Notes: generated from the sequence alone by a model not told the origin. A DNA stretch of 64,000 nt from Pseudonocardia cypriaca (GCF_006717045.1 NZ_VFPH01000003.1:186001-250000), one strand, 5' to 3'. Shown: positions 34,380 to 43,761, counted from the first letter of the stretch. A program made the numbers and translations.

Positions 34380-34826
34380 TCAGAGTTCGGTCGCGGTCCC
34401 GCCTGCGGCCGTGATCTTGTCACGGGCACTGCCGGAGAACGCGTGCGCGCTGACAGTCAGCGTGACGCCGTCCAGGTCGCCGTTGCCGAGGACCTTGACG
34501 GGCTGGTTGCGCCGCACCGCGCCGGCCGCGACGAGCTCGTCGGGGCCGACGTTGCCACCCTCGGGGAACAGCTGGGCGAGGTCGCCCACGTTCACCACCT
34601 GGTACTCGACGCGGAACCGGTTCTTGAAGCCCTTGAGCTTCGGCAGCCGCATGTGCAGCGGCATCTGGCCACCCTCGAAGGCGGGCGAGACGGTCTTGCG
34701 TGCCTTGGTGCCCTTGGTACCGCGGCCCGCCGTCTTGCCCTTGCTGCCCTCACCGCGTCCGACCCGGGTCTTCTCGGTCTTGGCACCCGGGGCGGGGCGA
34801 AGGTGGTGGATCTTGATGGTGGTCAT
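34380..34826 (-). CDS. rplO: 50S ribosomal protein L15, 148 aa
   Basis: A late-assembly protein of the large subunit. The Gly/Lys-rich N-terminus (LRPAPGAKTEKTRVGRGEGS, GKTAGRGTKGTKAR) and the FEGGQMPLHMRLPKLKGF motif are canonical. The start overlaps the rpmD stop by 4 bases. It is the last gene before the hairpin. Confidence 0.98.
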   Translation of the reverse strand: MTTIKIHHLRPAPGAKTEKTRVGRGEGSKGKTAGRGTKGTKARKTVSPAFEGGQMPLHMRLPKLKGFKNRFRVEYQVVNVGDLAQLFPEGGNVGPDELVAAGAVRRNQPVKVLGNGDLDGVTLTVSAHAFSGSARDKITAAGGTATEL

Positions 34827-35029
34827 CAGGAGCCGACCTCCTCGACCGTCACCAGGTGACGGACGGTGTGGATCATGCCGCGGATCTGCGGGGTGTCGTC
34901 CCGCTCGACCCGCTGGCGGATCTTGCGCAGGCCCAGCGACAGCAGCGTGGCGCGCTGGTTCTGCTTGCAGCCGATGCTGCTACGAACCTGGGTGATCGCG
35001 AGCTTCGTCGCGCCGGTCGTCTCGGCCAT
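34826..35029 (-). CDS. rpmD: 50S ribosomal protein L30, 67 aa
   Basis: Small large-subunit protein with the L30 pattern (KLAITQVRSSIGCKQNQRAT, LSLGLRKIRQRVERDDTPQI). Length is typical. ATGA overlaps at both ends tie it to rpsE and rplO. Confidence 0.97.
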   Translation of the reverse strand: MAETTGATKLAITQVRSSIGCKQNQRATLLSLGLRKIRQRVERDDTPQIRGMIHTVRHLVTVEEVGS

Positions 35030-35658
35030 CACGACCTCGCACCCTGCGCGGCGGCCGCACGGGCCCGCAGCATCTCGGCCGGGGCGACGTCCTCGAGCGG
35101 CAGGCCGCGACGGGCCGCCACCTCCTCCGGACGCTGGATCGCCTTCAGCGCGGCCACCGTGGCGTGCACGATGTTGATCGCGTTGTCGCTGCCGAGCGAC
35201 TTCGAGAGGACGTCGTGGATGCCGGCGCACTCCAGCACGGCACGCACCGGGCCACCGGCGATGACGCCGGTACCGGGGCTGGCCGGGCGGAGCATGACGA
35301 CACCAGCGGCCGCCTCGCCCTGCACGCGGTGCACGATCGTGCCGCCGATGCGCGGGACGCGGAAGAAGTTCTTCTTCGCCTCCTCGACGCCCTTGGCGAT
35401 CGCGGCCGGCACTTCCTTGGCCTTGCCGTAGCCGACGCCGACCATGCCGTCGCCGTCACCCACGATCATCAGGGCGGTGAAGCTGAAGCGCCGACCACCC
35501 TTGACCACCTTGGCCACGCGGTTGATCGTGACCAGGCGCTCGATGTACGGGGTCTTGTCCTGGGCCGCCCCGCCACGGCCTCCGTCCCGGCGGTCCCGGC
35601 GGTCGCGGTTGTCGCCGCCCCCAGGGCCCCCGCCGTCACGCCGTGCGCGTCCCGGCAT
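35029..35658 (-). CDS. rpsE: 30S ribosomal protein S5, 209 aa
   Basis: Contributes to decoding accuracy and mRNA unwinding at the entry tunnel. A Gly/Arg/Asp-rich N-terminal extension of about 35 residues precedes the S5 core (ERLVTINRVAKVVKGGRRFS, GVGYGKAKEVPAAIAKG, LGSDNAINIVHATVAAL). The ATG at 35658 starts right after the rplR gap; an open frame further upstream is not used. Confidence 0.97.
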   Translation of the reverse strand: MPGRARRDGGGPGGGDNRDRRDRRDGGRGGAAQDKTPYIERLVTINRVAKVVKGGRRFSFTALMIVGDGDGMVGVGYGKAKEVPAAIAKGVEEAKKNFFRVPRIGGTIVHRVQGEAAAGVVMLRPASPGTGVIAGGPVRAVLECAGIHDVLSKSLGSDNAINIVHATVAALKAIQRPEEVAARRGLPLEDVAPAEMLRARAAAAQGARS

Positions 35659-35689
35659 CAGACGTTCCCTTCCATCTTCGTCGTGTACA

Positions 35690-36094
35690 TCAGAACTCCA
35701 GCCCGCCCTCACGGGCGGCATCCGCCAGCGCGGCGATCCGGCCGTGGTAGTCGTTGCCACCCCGGTCGAACACCACAGCGGAGACGCCTGCCTCCTTGGC
35801 GCGGGCGGCGACGAGCTCGCCGACCTTCGCCGCGCGGGCCTTCTTGTCGCCGTCGAGGGCGCGGACGTCGGCCTCGAGCGAGGACGCCGACGCCAGCGTG
35901 TGGCCGGCGACGTCGTCGATCACCTGCACGAGGATGTGCCGCGAGCTGCGCTTGACGGCGAGGCGCGGACGCTCGGCACTGCCGACGACCCTCTTGCGGA
36001 GTCGGGCGTGCCGGCGGCCGATCGCGGTGCGCCGCTTCGCCGACACCTGGGAAGCGGTGCGCTTCCGGGCGTTCGCGGAAATCGTGTCAGCCAT
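35690..36094 (-). CDS. rplR: 50S ribosomal protein L18, 134 aa
   Basis: Binds 5S rRNA together with L5. Canonical stretches are AIGRRHARLRKRVVGSAERP, RSSRHILVQVIDD and VVFDRGGNDYHGRIAALAD. ATG at 36094 is taken; a GTG at 36100 that overlaps the rplF stop (GTGA) is an equally possible coupled start, adding two residues. Confidence 0.96.
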   Translation of the reverse strand: MADTISANARKRTASQVSAKRRTAIGRRHARLRKRVVGSAERPRLAVKRSSRHILVQVIDDVAGHTLASASSLEADVRALDGDKKARAAKVGELVAARAKEAGVSAVVFDRGGNDYHGRIAALADAAREGGLEF

Positions 36095-36096
36095 GG

Positions 36097-36636
36097 TCAC
36101 TTACCCGTCTTCCCGACCTTGCGGCGGACGTTCTCGCCCGCGTACCGCACACCCTTGCCCTTGTACGGCTCGGGCTTGCGGATCTTGCGGATGTTGGCTG
36201 CGGTCTCGCCGACCAGCTGCTTGTCGATGCCGCTGACGGAGAACCGGGTGGGCGTCTCCACCGTGAAGGTGATGCCCTCCGGCGGCTCGACCACGACGGG
36301 GTGGCTGAAGCCGAGCGCGAACTCCAGGTTGGAGCCCTTCAGCGCCACGCGGTAACCGACGCCGACGATCTCGAGCTTCTTCTCGTAGCCCGACGTGACG
36401 CCGACCACCAGGTTGTTGACCAGCGAGCGGGTGAGACCGTGGTAGGCCTTGCTACGACGCTCGTCGTCAGGGCGCTTCACGAGGATGGCGCCGTCGTCGC
36501 CGCGCTCGACCGTGATCGGCTCGACGACGGTGTGCGACAGGGTGCCCTTGGGGCCCTTCACGGTCACCGTGCGGCCGTCGATGGTGACGTCCACCCCGGA
36601 TGGCACGGTGACGGGCAGCTTCCCGATACGGGACAT
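36097..36636 (-). CDS. rplF: 50S ribosomal protein L6, 179 aa
   Basis: Sits near the elongation-factor site of the large subunit. Two L6 repeats are visible: MSRIGKLPVTVPSGVDVTI with VKGPKGTLSH, then EFALGFSHPVVVEPPEGI. The end RKPEPYKGKGVRYAGENVRR is typical. Confidence 0.98.
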   Translation of the reverse strand: MSRIGKLPVTVPSGVDVTIDGRTVTVKGPKGTLSHTVVEPITVERGDDGAILVKRPDDERRSKAYHGLTRSLVNNLVVGVTSGYEKKLEIVGVGYRVALKGSNLEFALGFSHPVVVEPPEGITFTVETPTRFSVSGIDKQLVGETAANIRKIRKPEPYKGKGVRYAGENVRRKVGKTGK

Positions 36637-36649
36637 GTCTCCTACCCCC

Positions 36650-37048
36650 TCACCAGACGTAGGCGAGGACTTCCCCGCCCACGCCGTTCTTCTTGGCCTG
36701 CTGGTCGGTCTGCAGACCGCTCGACGTCGAGATGATCGCGACGCCGAGGCCGCCGAGGACCCGGGGCAGGTTGGTGTTCTTCGCGTACACGCGCAGGCCG
36801 GGCTTCGACACGCGCCGGAGACCGGCGATGCTGCGCTCCCGGTTGCGCCCGTACTTCAGCTCGATGACCAGGTTCTTGCCGACCTCGGCGTCCTCCACGT
36901 GGTGGGAGGCGATGTAACCCTCCTTCTGGAGGATCTCCGCGATCGAGACCTTGAGCTTCGAGTGCGGCATGACCACGCGGTCGTGGTACGCCGAGTTGGC
37001 ATTACGCAGACGCGTGAGCATGTCTGCGATGGGATCGGTCATCGTCAT
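36650..37048 (-). CDS. rpsH: 30S ribosomal protein S8, 132 aa
   Basis: A primary binder of the 16S central domain, and in E. coli the repressor of the spc operon. MTMTDPIADMLTRLRNANSA opens it and GLGVAIISTSSGLQTDQQAK closes it, both canonical. A second ATG two codons in is possible. Confidence 0.97.
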   Translation of the reverse strand: MTMTDPIADMLTRLRNANSAYHDRVVMPHSKLKVSIAEILQKEGYIASHHVEDAEVGKNLVIELKYGRNRERSIAGLRRVSKPGLRVYAKNTNLPRVLGGLGVAIISTSSGLQTDQQAKKNGVGGEVLAYVW

Positions 37049-37105
37049 GGATCGAGAGTCACTTTCCCGCCGTGGTTCCCCTCGCGGGGCCTTCGGCGAA
37101 CAGGA

Positions 37106-37291
37106 TTACCAGGAGGACTTGTTCACGCCGGGCAGCTCGCCCGCGTGTGCCATGTCCCGGACGCAGATGCGGCAGAGGCCGAACTTGCGGAGAACGGCGC
37201 GCGGCCGGCCGCACTTCTGGCAGCGGGTGTACCCGCGCACCTTGAACTTCGGCTTCGCCGCGGCCTTGATGATGAGGGCCTTCTTGGCCAT
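37106..37291 (-). CDS. rpsN: 30S ribosomal protein S14, zinc-binding type Z, 61 aa
   Basis: The short zinc form: MAKKALIIKAAAKPKFKVRG followed by the Cys4 ribbon (CQKC, then CRIC 12 residues later) and the end GELPGVNKSSW. Actinobacteria often also carry a zinc-free paralog elsewhere. ATG follows a good GGAGG-like site. Confidence 0.98.
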   Translation of the reverse strand: MAKKALIIKAAAKPKFKVRGYTRCQKCGRPRAVLRKFGLCRICVRDMAHAGELPGVNKSSW

Positions 37292-37292
37292 C

Positions 37293-37856
37293 TCATGCCT
37301 CCTTGAAAGGGAAGCCGAGCTTGCGCAGGAGCGCGCGGCCTTCCTCGTCGGTCGTGGCCGTGGTGACGACCGTGATGTCCATGCCACGCGGCCGGTCGAT
37401 CGAGTCCGGGTCGATCTCGTGGAACATCGACTGCTCCGTGAGCCCGAACGTGTAGTTGCCCCGCCCGTCGAACTGCGTGCCCGAGAGGCCACGGAAGTCG
37501 CGGATACGCGGGAGCGCGATCGTCAGCAGGCGGTCGAGGAACTCCCACATCCGGTCGCCGCGGAGGGTGACCTTCGCGCCGATCGGCATGCCCTCGCGCA
37601 GCTTGAACTGCGCGATGGACTTGGTGGCCCGGCGGATCTGCGGCTTCTGACCGGTGATGGTGGCCAGGTCGCGGACCGCGCCGTCGATCAGCTTCGCGTC
37701 GCGGGCGGCGTCGCCGACACCCATGTTGACGACGACCTTCACGACGCCGGGGATCTGCATGACGTTGGCGTAGGAGAACTGCTCCCGCAGCTCGCCCTTG
37801 ATCTCGTCGAGGTAGCGCTGCTTCAACCGCGGCGCCACGCGCTCAGCCGTCGTCAT
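37293..37856 (-). CDS. rplE: 50S ribosomal protein L5, 187 aa
   Basis: Links 5S rRNA to the central protuberance and contacts P-site tRNA. Conserved stretches are YANVMQIPGVVKVVVNMGVG, GQKPQIRRATKSIAQFKLRE and RGMDITVVTTA. It is coupled to rplX by an ATGA-type overlap. Confidence 0.98.
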   Translation of the reverse strand: MTTAERVAPRLKQRYLDEIKGELREQFSYANVMQIPGVVKVVVNMGVGDAARDAKLIDGAVRDLATITGQKPQIRRATKSIAQFKLREGMPIGAKVTLRGDRMWEFLDRLLTIALPRIRDFRGLSGTQFDGRGNYTFGLTEQSMFHEIDPDSIDRPRGMDITVVTTATTDEEGRALLRKLGFPFKEA

Positions 37857-38170
37857 CAGATCTCCTTCCCGGAACGCCGGGAGATCCGGACGCGCTTGCC
37901 CTCGTCGGTGGTCTTCTTGCCGACCCGGCTGGGCTTGCCGTCACCGTCGACCAGCATCACGTTCGAGACGTGGATGGCGGCCTCCGTGGTGATGATCCCG
38001 CCGGACTGCGCGCCACGCTGGTTCTGGGTGATCCGGGTGTGCTTTTTGATCCGGTTCACGCCCTCGACCAGCACGCGCTGCTTGTCCGGGTAGGCCTGGA
38101 TGACCTTGCCCTTCGCGCCCTTGTCCTTGCCGGCGATCACCAGCACGGTGTCGCCCTTCTTGATCTTCAT
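37856..38170 (-). CDS. rplX: 50S ribosomal protein L24, 104 aa
   Basis: Assembly initiator of the large subunit with an N-terminal KOW motif (KIKKGDTVLVIAGKDKGAKG) and VLVEGVNRIKKHTR. Overlaps rplE at its end and starts one base after the rplN stop. Confidence 0.98.
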   Translation of the reverse strand: MKIKKGDTVLVIAGKDKGAKGKVIQAYPDKQRVLVEGVNRIKKHTRITQNQRGAQSGGIITTEAAIHVSNVMLVDGDGKPSRVGKKTTDEGKRVRISRRSGKEI

Positions 38171-38171
38171 G

Positions 38172-38540
38172 TCAGAGCACCTCCGGAGCGAGGGAGATGA
38201 TCTTCATGAACCGCTTGTCGCGCAGCTCGCGCCCGACCGGGCCGAAGATGCGGGTCCCCCGCGGCTCGCCGTCCTGCTTGATGAGCACGGCGGCGTTCTC
38301 GTCGAACCGGATGTAGGACCCGTCGGGCCGCCTGCGCTCCTTGACGGTGCGAACGATGACGGCCTTGACCACGTCACCGCGCTTCACGCCGGCGCCGGGG
38401 ATGGCGTCCTTCACCGTGGCGACGATCGTGTCGCCGATTCCTGCGTAGCGCCGGCCCGAGCCGCCCAGCACCCGGATGCACAGGATCTCCTTGGCACCGG
38501 TGTTGTCGGCGACGCGCAGCCGCGACTCCTGCTGGATCAC
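38172..38540 (-). CDS. rplN: 50S ribosomal protein L14, 122 aa
   Basis: Inter-subunit bridge protein. Highly conserved MIQQESRLRVADNTGAKEIL, KRGDVVKAVIVRT and RIFGPVGRELRDKRFMKI. The start is a GTG that overlaps the rpsQ stop by 4 bases. Confidence 0.98.
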   Translation of the reverse strand: MIQQESRLRVADNTGAKEILCIRVLGGSGRRYAGIGDTIVATVKDAIPGAGVKRGDVVKAVIVRTVKERRRPDGSYIRFDENAAVLIKQDGEPRGTRIFGPVGRELRDKRFMKIISLAPEVL

Positions 38541-38812
38541 TTCGCCTTCTCCAGGATCTCCACCAGCCGCCAGCGCTTCGTGGCGGACAGCGGGCGGGTC
38601 TCCATCAACCGGACGCGGTCGCCGATGCCGGCCGTGTTGGCCTCGTCGTGCGCCTTGACCTTGCTCGTCCGGCGGATGACCTTCGCGTACAGCGGGTGCT
38701 TCACGCGGTCCTCGAGCTCGACCACGATGGTCTTGTCCATCTTGTCGGACACGACCAGGCCCTCACGGACCTTGCGCTCCCCGCGGGTCTTCTGAGTCTG
38801 CTGCTCACTCAT
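38537..38812 (-). CDS. rpsQ: 30S ribosomal protein S17, 91 aa
   Basis: An OB-fold primary rRNA-binding protein of the small subunit. The family pattern GLVVSDKMDKTIVVELEDRV, HPLYAKVIRRTSKVKAHDE and GDRVRLMETRPLSATKRWRL is clear. Overlaps rpmC by 4 bases. Confidence 0.98.
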   Translation of the reverse strand: MSEQQTQKTRGERKVREGLVVSDKMDKTIVVELEDRVKHPLYAKVIRRTSKVKAHDEANTAGIGDRVRLMETRPLSATKRWRLVEILEKAK

Positions 38813-39054
38813 GCCGCGCCCTCGTCGCTTTCATCGGGGGCGGCCGAGAGGCCCAGCTCGCGCTCGCGCATGATCGTGTAGATCCGCGCGATGTCGTGCC
38901 GGACGGTACGCAGCCGCCGGTTGTTGTCCAGCTGCCCGGTGGCCATCTGGAAGCGGAGGTTGAACAGCTCCTCCTTGGCCTCCCGCACGCGCAGCACGAG
39001 CTCCTCGTCGGAGAGCTCACGCAGCTCGGCAGCGGTGGTCGTGCCTGCGGCCAT
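38809..39054 (-). CDS. rpmC: 50S ribosomal protein L29, 81 aa
   Basis: Lies at the tunnel exit and helps dock trigger factor and SRP. ELRELSDEELVLRVREAKEE and LRFQMATGQLDNNRRLRTV are canonical; a short acidic tail extends it. Overlaps both rplP and rpsQ. Confidence 0.97.
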   Translation of the reverse strand: MAAGTTTAAELRELSDEELVLRVREAKEELFNLRFQMATGQLDNNRRLRTVRHDIARIYTIMRERELGLSAAPDESDEGAA

Positions 39055-39473
39055 CAGATGTCACCACCTTCACGGGTAACGATCCGGCACTTCATGGGCA
39101 GCTTGTGGATCGCGCGACGCAGCGCCTCGCGAGCGGTCTGCTCGTTCGGGTAGCTCATCTCGAACACGACCCGGCCGGGCTTGATGTTGGCGACCCACTT
39201 CTCCGGCGAACCCTTACCGGAACCCATGCGGGTCTCGGCGGGCTTCTTGGTGAGCGGGCGGTCCGGGAACACGTTGATCCAGACCTTGCCGCCACGACGG
39301 ATGTGCCGGTTGATGGCGATACGCGCGGACTCGATCTGCCGGTTGGTGATGTAGGCAGGCTCGAGCGCCTGGATGCCGTAGTCGCCGAAGGTCACCCGCG
39401 TGCCGCCGGTGGCCATGCCGGTGCGGTGCGGACGGTGCTGCTTGCGGTGCTTGACCTTGCGTGGGATCAGCAT
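39054..39473 (-). CDS. rplP: 50S ribosomal protein L16, 139 aa
   Basis: Shapes the A site of the large subunit. MLIPRKVKHRKQHRPHRTGM, GKVWINVFPDRPLTKKPAET and MGSGKGSPEKWVANIKPGRV are canonical. Starts 3 bases after the rpsC stop. Confidence 0.98.
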   Translation of the reverse strand: MLIPRKVKHRKQHRPHRTGMATGGTRVTFGDYGIQALEPAYITNRQIESARIAINRHIRRGGKVWINVFPDRPLTKKPAETRMGSGKGSPEKWVANIKPGRVVFEMSYPNEQTAREALRRAIHKLPMKCRIVTREGGDI

Positions 39474-39476
39474 GGG

Positions 39477-40294
<818 letters not shown>

Positions 40295-40295
<1 letters not shown>

Positions 40296-40711
40296 CAGCG
40301 GGTCCTCCCCTTCGCACCGCGGGCGCCCCGGCCGGACTTCGCCGGCTGGGACTCGACCTCGACGGTGATGTGGCTCGTGCGCTTGCGGATCCGGTAGGCG
40401 CGGCCCTGGGCCCGCGGCCGGATGCGCTTGAGCGTCGGGCCCTCGTCGGCAAAGGCCGCCGCCACCACGAGGGTGTCGGGGTCCAGGTCGAGGTTGTTCT
40501 CGGCGTTGGCCGCGGCGCTCGCCACGACCTTGAACAGCGGCTGGGCCGCTGCCTGCGGCGAGAACCGCAGGATGTCGAGTGCCTCCTGGACCGGGCGGTC
40601 CTTGATCAGCGCCACGACCCGCCGCACCTTGGTGGGCGACATGTGCACGTACCGCGCCACCGCGCGCGCCCGTGCGGGCGCGGCGGCAGGGGTCTCGGTG
40701 GTCTCAGCCAC
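40295..40711 (-). CDS. rplV: 50S ribosomal protein L22, 138 aa
   Basis: Lines the exit tunnel; its beta hairpin is the macrolide-contact loop. ARAVARYVHMSPTKVRRVVA and RIRPRAQGRAYRIRKRTSHI are canonical, with no deletion in the hairpin. A Pro/Ala N-terminus and basic tail extend it. Confidence 0.98.
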
Positions 40712-40739
40712 GTCTACTCCTCTGTCTCCGTCAGCCCGC

Positions 40740-41021
40740 TCAGCGCCTGCGCGCCTTGCGGTCGTCCTTGATGTGGCCCCGGAAGGTGCGCGTGGGCGCG
40801 AACTCCCCGAGCTTGTGCCCCACCATCGCGTCGGAGACGAAGACCGGCACGTGCTTGCGGCCGTCGTGCACCGCGATCGTGTGGCCGATCATGTCCGGGA
40901 TGATGGTTGACCTACGGGACCAGGTCCTGATCACCGTCTTCTTGCCCGACTCGTTGAGGGCGTCCACCTTCTTGAGCAGGTGGTCGTCCACGAACGGGCC
41001 CTTCTTCAGGCTGCGCGGCAT
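40740..41021 (-). CDS. rpsS: 30S ribosomal protein S19, 93 aa
   Basis: Head protein of the small subunit, next to S13. MPRSLKKGPFVDDHLLKKVD, IKTWSRRS-like IRTWSRRSTIIPDMIGHTIA and GHKLGEFAPTRTFRGH are canonical. Confidence 0.98.
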   Translation of the reverse strand: MPRSLKKGPFVDDHLLKKVDALNESGKKTVIRTWSRRSTIIPDMIGHTIAVHDGRKHVPVFVSDAMVGHKLGEFAPTRTFRGHIKDDRKARRR

Positions 41022-41036
41022 CTCTTACCTCCCTGC

Positions 41037-41870
41037 TCAGCGCTTCTTGCCGGTGCGACGCCGGCGGACGATCATCTTGTCGGACGGCTTGGTGCGGCGG
41101 GTGCGGCCCTCGGGCTTGCCCGCGGGGTTGACCGGGTGGCGACCACCGGAGGTCTTGCCCTCACCACCACCGTGGGGGTGGTCGACCGGGTTCATCGCGA
41201 CACCGCGGACGGTCGGGCGCTTGCCCTTCCACCGCATGCGGCCCGCCTTGCCCCAGTTGATGTTGGAGTGCTCGGAGTTGCCGACCTCGCCGACAGTGGC
41301 GCGGCAGCGCACGTCGACGTTGCGGATCTCCCCGGACGGCATGCGCAGCTGCGCGTACGGACCGTCCTTGGCGACCAGCTGGACGCTGGAGCCCGCGGAA
41401 CGGGCGATCTTCGCGCCGCCACCGGGGCGGAGCTCGATCGCGTGCACCACGGTGCCGGTGGGGATGTTGCGCAGCGGCAGGTTGTTGCCGACCTTGATGT
41501 CGGCGCGCGGACCGGCCTCCACCGTGTCGCCCTGCTTGAGCTTCGCCGGCGCGATGATGTAGCGCTTCTCGCCGTCGGCGTAGTGCAGCAGTGCGATGCG
41601 GCTGGTGCGGTTCGGGTCGTACTCGATGTGAGCGACCTTGGCCGGGATGCCGTCCTTGTCGTTGCGTCGGAAGTCGATCAGGCGGTAGGCGCGCTTGTGG
41701 CCGCCGCCCTGGTGCCGGGTGGTGACCCGCCCGTGCACGTTGCGGCCGCCCTTGCTGTGCAGCGGGCGGATCAGCGACTTCTCGGGCGTCGAGCGCGTGA
41801 TCTCGGCGAAGTCCGAGACGCTCGACCCACGACGACCCGGGGTCGTCGGCTTGTACTTGCGGATGCCCAT
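41037..41870 (-). CDS. rplB: 50S ribosomal protein L2, 277 aa
   Basis: Universal large-subunit protein needed for subunit joining and peptidyl transfer. Core stretches are GRVTTRHQGGGHKRAYRLID, GRNVHGRV and VRGVAMNPVDHPHGGGEGKT, including the conserved His of the HPHGGG loop. It starts 16 bases after the rplW stop. Confidence 0.99.
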   Translation of the reverse strand: MGIRKYKPTTPGRRGSSVSDFAEITRSTPEKSLIRPLHSKGGRNVHGRVTTRHQGGGHKRAYRLIDFRRNDKDGIPAKVAHIEYDPNRTSRIALLHYADGEKRYIIAPAKLKQGDTVEAGPRADIKVGNNLPLRNIPTGTVVHAIELRPGGGAKIARSAGSSVQLVAKDGPYAQLRMPSGEIRNVDVRCRATVGEVGNSEHSNINWGKAGRMRWKGKRPTVRGVAMNPVDHPHGGGEGKTSGGRHPVNPAGKPEGRTRRTKPSDKMIVRRRRTGKKR

Positions 41871-41886
41871 ATGTGTCGTCAGCCCC

Positions 41887-42186
41887 TCAGCTCGCCCGGC
41901 CGCCGAACACGTCGATCGTCCGGCTCTCCTCGGAGAGCGTGACGATGGCGCGCTTGGTGTCCTTGCGCTTGCCGTAGCCGGTGCGGGTGCGCTTGCGCTT
42001 GCCCGGGCGGTTCAGCGTGTTGACGCTGAGCACCTTGACCCCGAACACCTTCTCCACGGCGATCTTGATCTCGGTCTTGTTCGCGTCCGGGGCGACGACG
42101 AAGGTGTACTGGCGCTCCTCGAGCAGCCCGTAGCTCTTCTCCGACACCACCGGCGCGAGCAGGATGTCCCGCGGATCGGGGATCAC
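41887..42186 (-). CDS. rplW: 50S ribosomal protein L23, 99 aa
   Basis: Tunnel-exit docking site for trigger factor and SRP. DPRDILLAPVVSEKSYGLLE and NRPGKRKRTRTGYGKRKDTK are canonical. GTG start overlaps the rplD stop by 4 bases; the frame is open through rplD in another frame, which is not used. Confidence 0.98.
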   Translation of the reverse strand: MIPDPRDILLAPVVSEKSYGLLEERQYTFVVAPDANKTEIKIAVEKVFGVKVLSVNTLNRPGKRKRTRTGYGKRKDTKRAIVTLSEESRTIDVFGGRAS

Positions 42187-43100
42187 TTGTCTGCCTCCTT
42201 GCGCTGCGACGGGGCGGAGAACCCTGCCGCCTCGGCCGCCTCGGCGGAGGCGAACCAGACCTCGGCCTCCGTGCGGGCGTAGAACGAGCTGCCCGGCACG
42301 TGGTAGAGCATCGAGTCGGCGTTGCCCTTCACCGGGAAGCCCTCCGGCTGCGAGCCGTCGGCCAGCGGAGCGTGGCTCTGCGGCCCGTACGGCCCGGCCT
42401 CGGCGCCCTTCTCGAGCGACGCGGCCTCGCTCTCCCGCGCGATGGCCCTGGCGACCGCCGCCTTCGGCGTGGCGACCGGGCCGGCGAGGAAGGCGTCGAG
42501 CGCCTCCTGGGTGAACACCACGGCGTCGTTGACCAGCACGTCGTACGTGTTGAGCTGGTCGGGCGCGATCAGGTGCACCGTCGGCAGGTTCCGCAGCGAC
42601 AGCCAGCTGGTCTCGTCGTCGCGACCGAGCACCACCAGCACGCGCGTCGCATCGCCCGCGACGGTCTCGATCGCCTTGCGCGCGGACTTCGTGGACGGGG
42701 TGTCGCCCGTGACCACCGAGGAGACGACGTGGACCAGCCCGGCGCGGGCCCGGTCCGACAGCGCACCGCGCAGAGCGGCGGCCTTCATCTTCTTCGGGGT
42801 CTTCTGCGTGTAGTCCCGCGGCGTCGGGCCGTGGACCACACCGCCGCCTGCGAACTGCGGGGCGCGGGTCGAACCCTGGCGGGCGCGGCCGGTGCCCTTC
42901 TGGCGGTACGGCTTCTTGCCGCCACCGCGCACCTCGCCACGGGTCTTCGTGTCGTGGGTGCCCTGGCGGGCGGCCGCCAGCTGGGCCACCACGACCTGGT
43001 GCATCAGCGGCACGTTGGCCGTGACGTCGAAGACGTGGTCGGGCAGCTCGACGGTGCCGCCCTTCTTGCCCTCGGGGGAGAGGACGTCGACGGAGCTCAC
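42183..43100 (-). CDS. rplD: 50S ribosomal protein L4 with C-terminal extra domain, 305 aa
   Basis: Residues 1-215 are a complete L4 with the tunnel loop (KTRGEVRGGGKKPYRQKGTG, RQGSTRAPQFAGGGVVHGPT), which in E. coli also represses the S10 operon. Bacterial L4 normally ends at 200-225 residues. Here a linker and a 69-residue domain (237-305) follow: PYGPQSHAPL, EGFPVKGNADSMLYHVPGS and AEVWFASAEAAEAAGF. The L17 of this window ends in almost the same domain. GTG start overlaps the rplC stop. Confidence 0.98.
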   Translation of the reverse strand: MSSVDVLSPEGKKGGTVELPDHVFDVTANVPLMHQVVVAQLAAARQGTHDTKTRGEVRGGGKKPYRQKGTGRARQGSTRAPQFAGGGVVHGPTPRDYTQKTPKKMKAAALRGALSDRARAGLVHVVSSVVTGDTPSTKSARKAIETVAGDATRVLVVLGRDDETSWLSLRNLPTVHLIAPDQLNTYDVLVNDAVVFTQEALDAFLAGPVATPKAAVARAIARESEAASLEKGAEAGPYGPQSHAPLADGSQPEGFPVKGNADSMLYHVPGSSFYARTEAEVWFASAEAAEAAGFSAPSQRKEADK

Positions 43101-43750
43101 TTGACACCACCCTTCGCGGCCGTCTTGACGAGGAGGAGGCCGCCGCGGGGCCCGGGAACGGCGCCCTTGATCAGCAGCAGTCCGTTGTCGGAGTCGACGC
43201 GGTGCACCGTGAGGTTCTGCGTGGTGGTGCGCGCGTGGCCCATCCGGCCGGCCATCCGCAGGCCCTTGAAGACCCGGCCCGGGGTGGCGCAGCCGCCGAT
43301 GGAGCCCGGCGAGCGGTGCTTGCGCTGGGTGCCGTGGCTGTTGCCGAGGCCCTTGAAGCCGTGGCGCTTCATGACACCCGCGGTGCCCTTGCCCTTGCTG
43401 GTGCCCACCACGTCCACGACGGCGCCGGCGTCGAACACCTCTGCGGTGATCTCCTGCCCGACCGTGTACTCACCCGCGTCGGCCGTGCGCAGCTCGACGA
43501 CGTGGCGACGCGGCGTGGTGCCCGCCTTGGTGAAGTGGCCGGTGCGCGGCTTGTTCACCTTGCGCGGGTCGATCGCGCCGTAGGCGAGCTGCACCGCCTT
43601 GTAGCCATCGGTCTCCGGCGTGCGGACCTGCGTCACCACGTTCGGGCCCGCCTGGACCACGGTGACCGGGACCACCCGGTTGTTCTCGTCGAAGACCTGG
43701 GTCATCCCGAGCTTCGTGCCCAGGATCCCGGTGATCTTTCGTTCGGTCAT
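43097..43750 (-). CDS. rplC: 50S ribosomal protein L3, 217 aa
   Basis: Assembly initiator near the peptidyl transferase centre. MTERKITGILGTKLGMTQVF, GFKGLGNSHGTQRKHRSPGS and GRMAGRMGHARTTTQNL-like (KGLRMAGRMGHARTTTQNLT) are canonical. The glutamine methylated in other bacteria lies in this loop. Starts 11 bases after the rpsJ stop. Confidence 0.98.
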   Translation of the reverse strand: MTERKITGILGTKLGMTQVFDENNRVVPVTVVQAGPNVVTQVRTPETDGYKAVQLAYGAIDPRKVNKPRTGHFTKAGTTPRRHVVELRTADAGEYTVGQEITAEVFDAGAVVDVVGTSKGKGTAGVMKRHGFKGLGNSHGTQRKHRSPGSIGGCATPGRVFKGLRMAGRMGHARTTTQNLTVHRVDSDNGLLLIKGAVPGPRGGLLLVKTAAKGGVK

Positions 43751-43761
43751 CGGTCCAAGCC

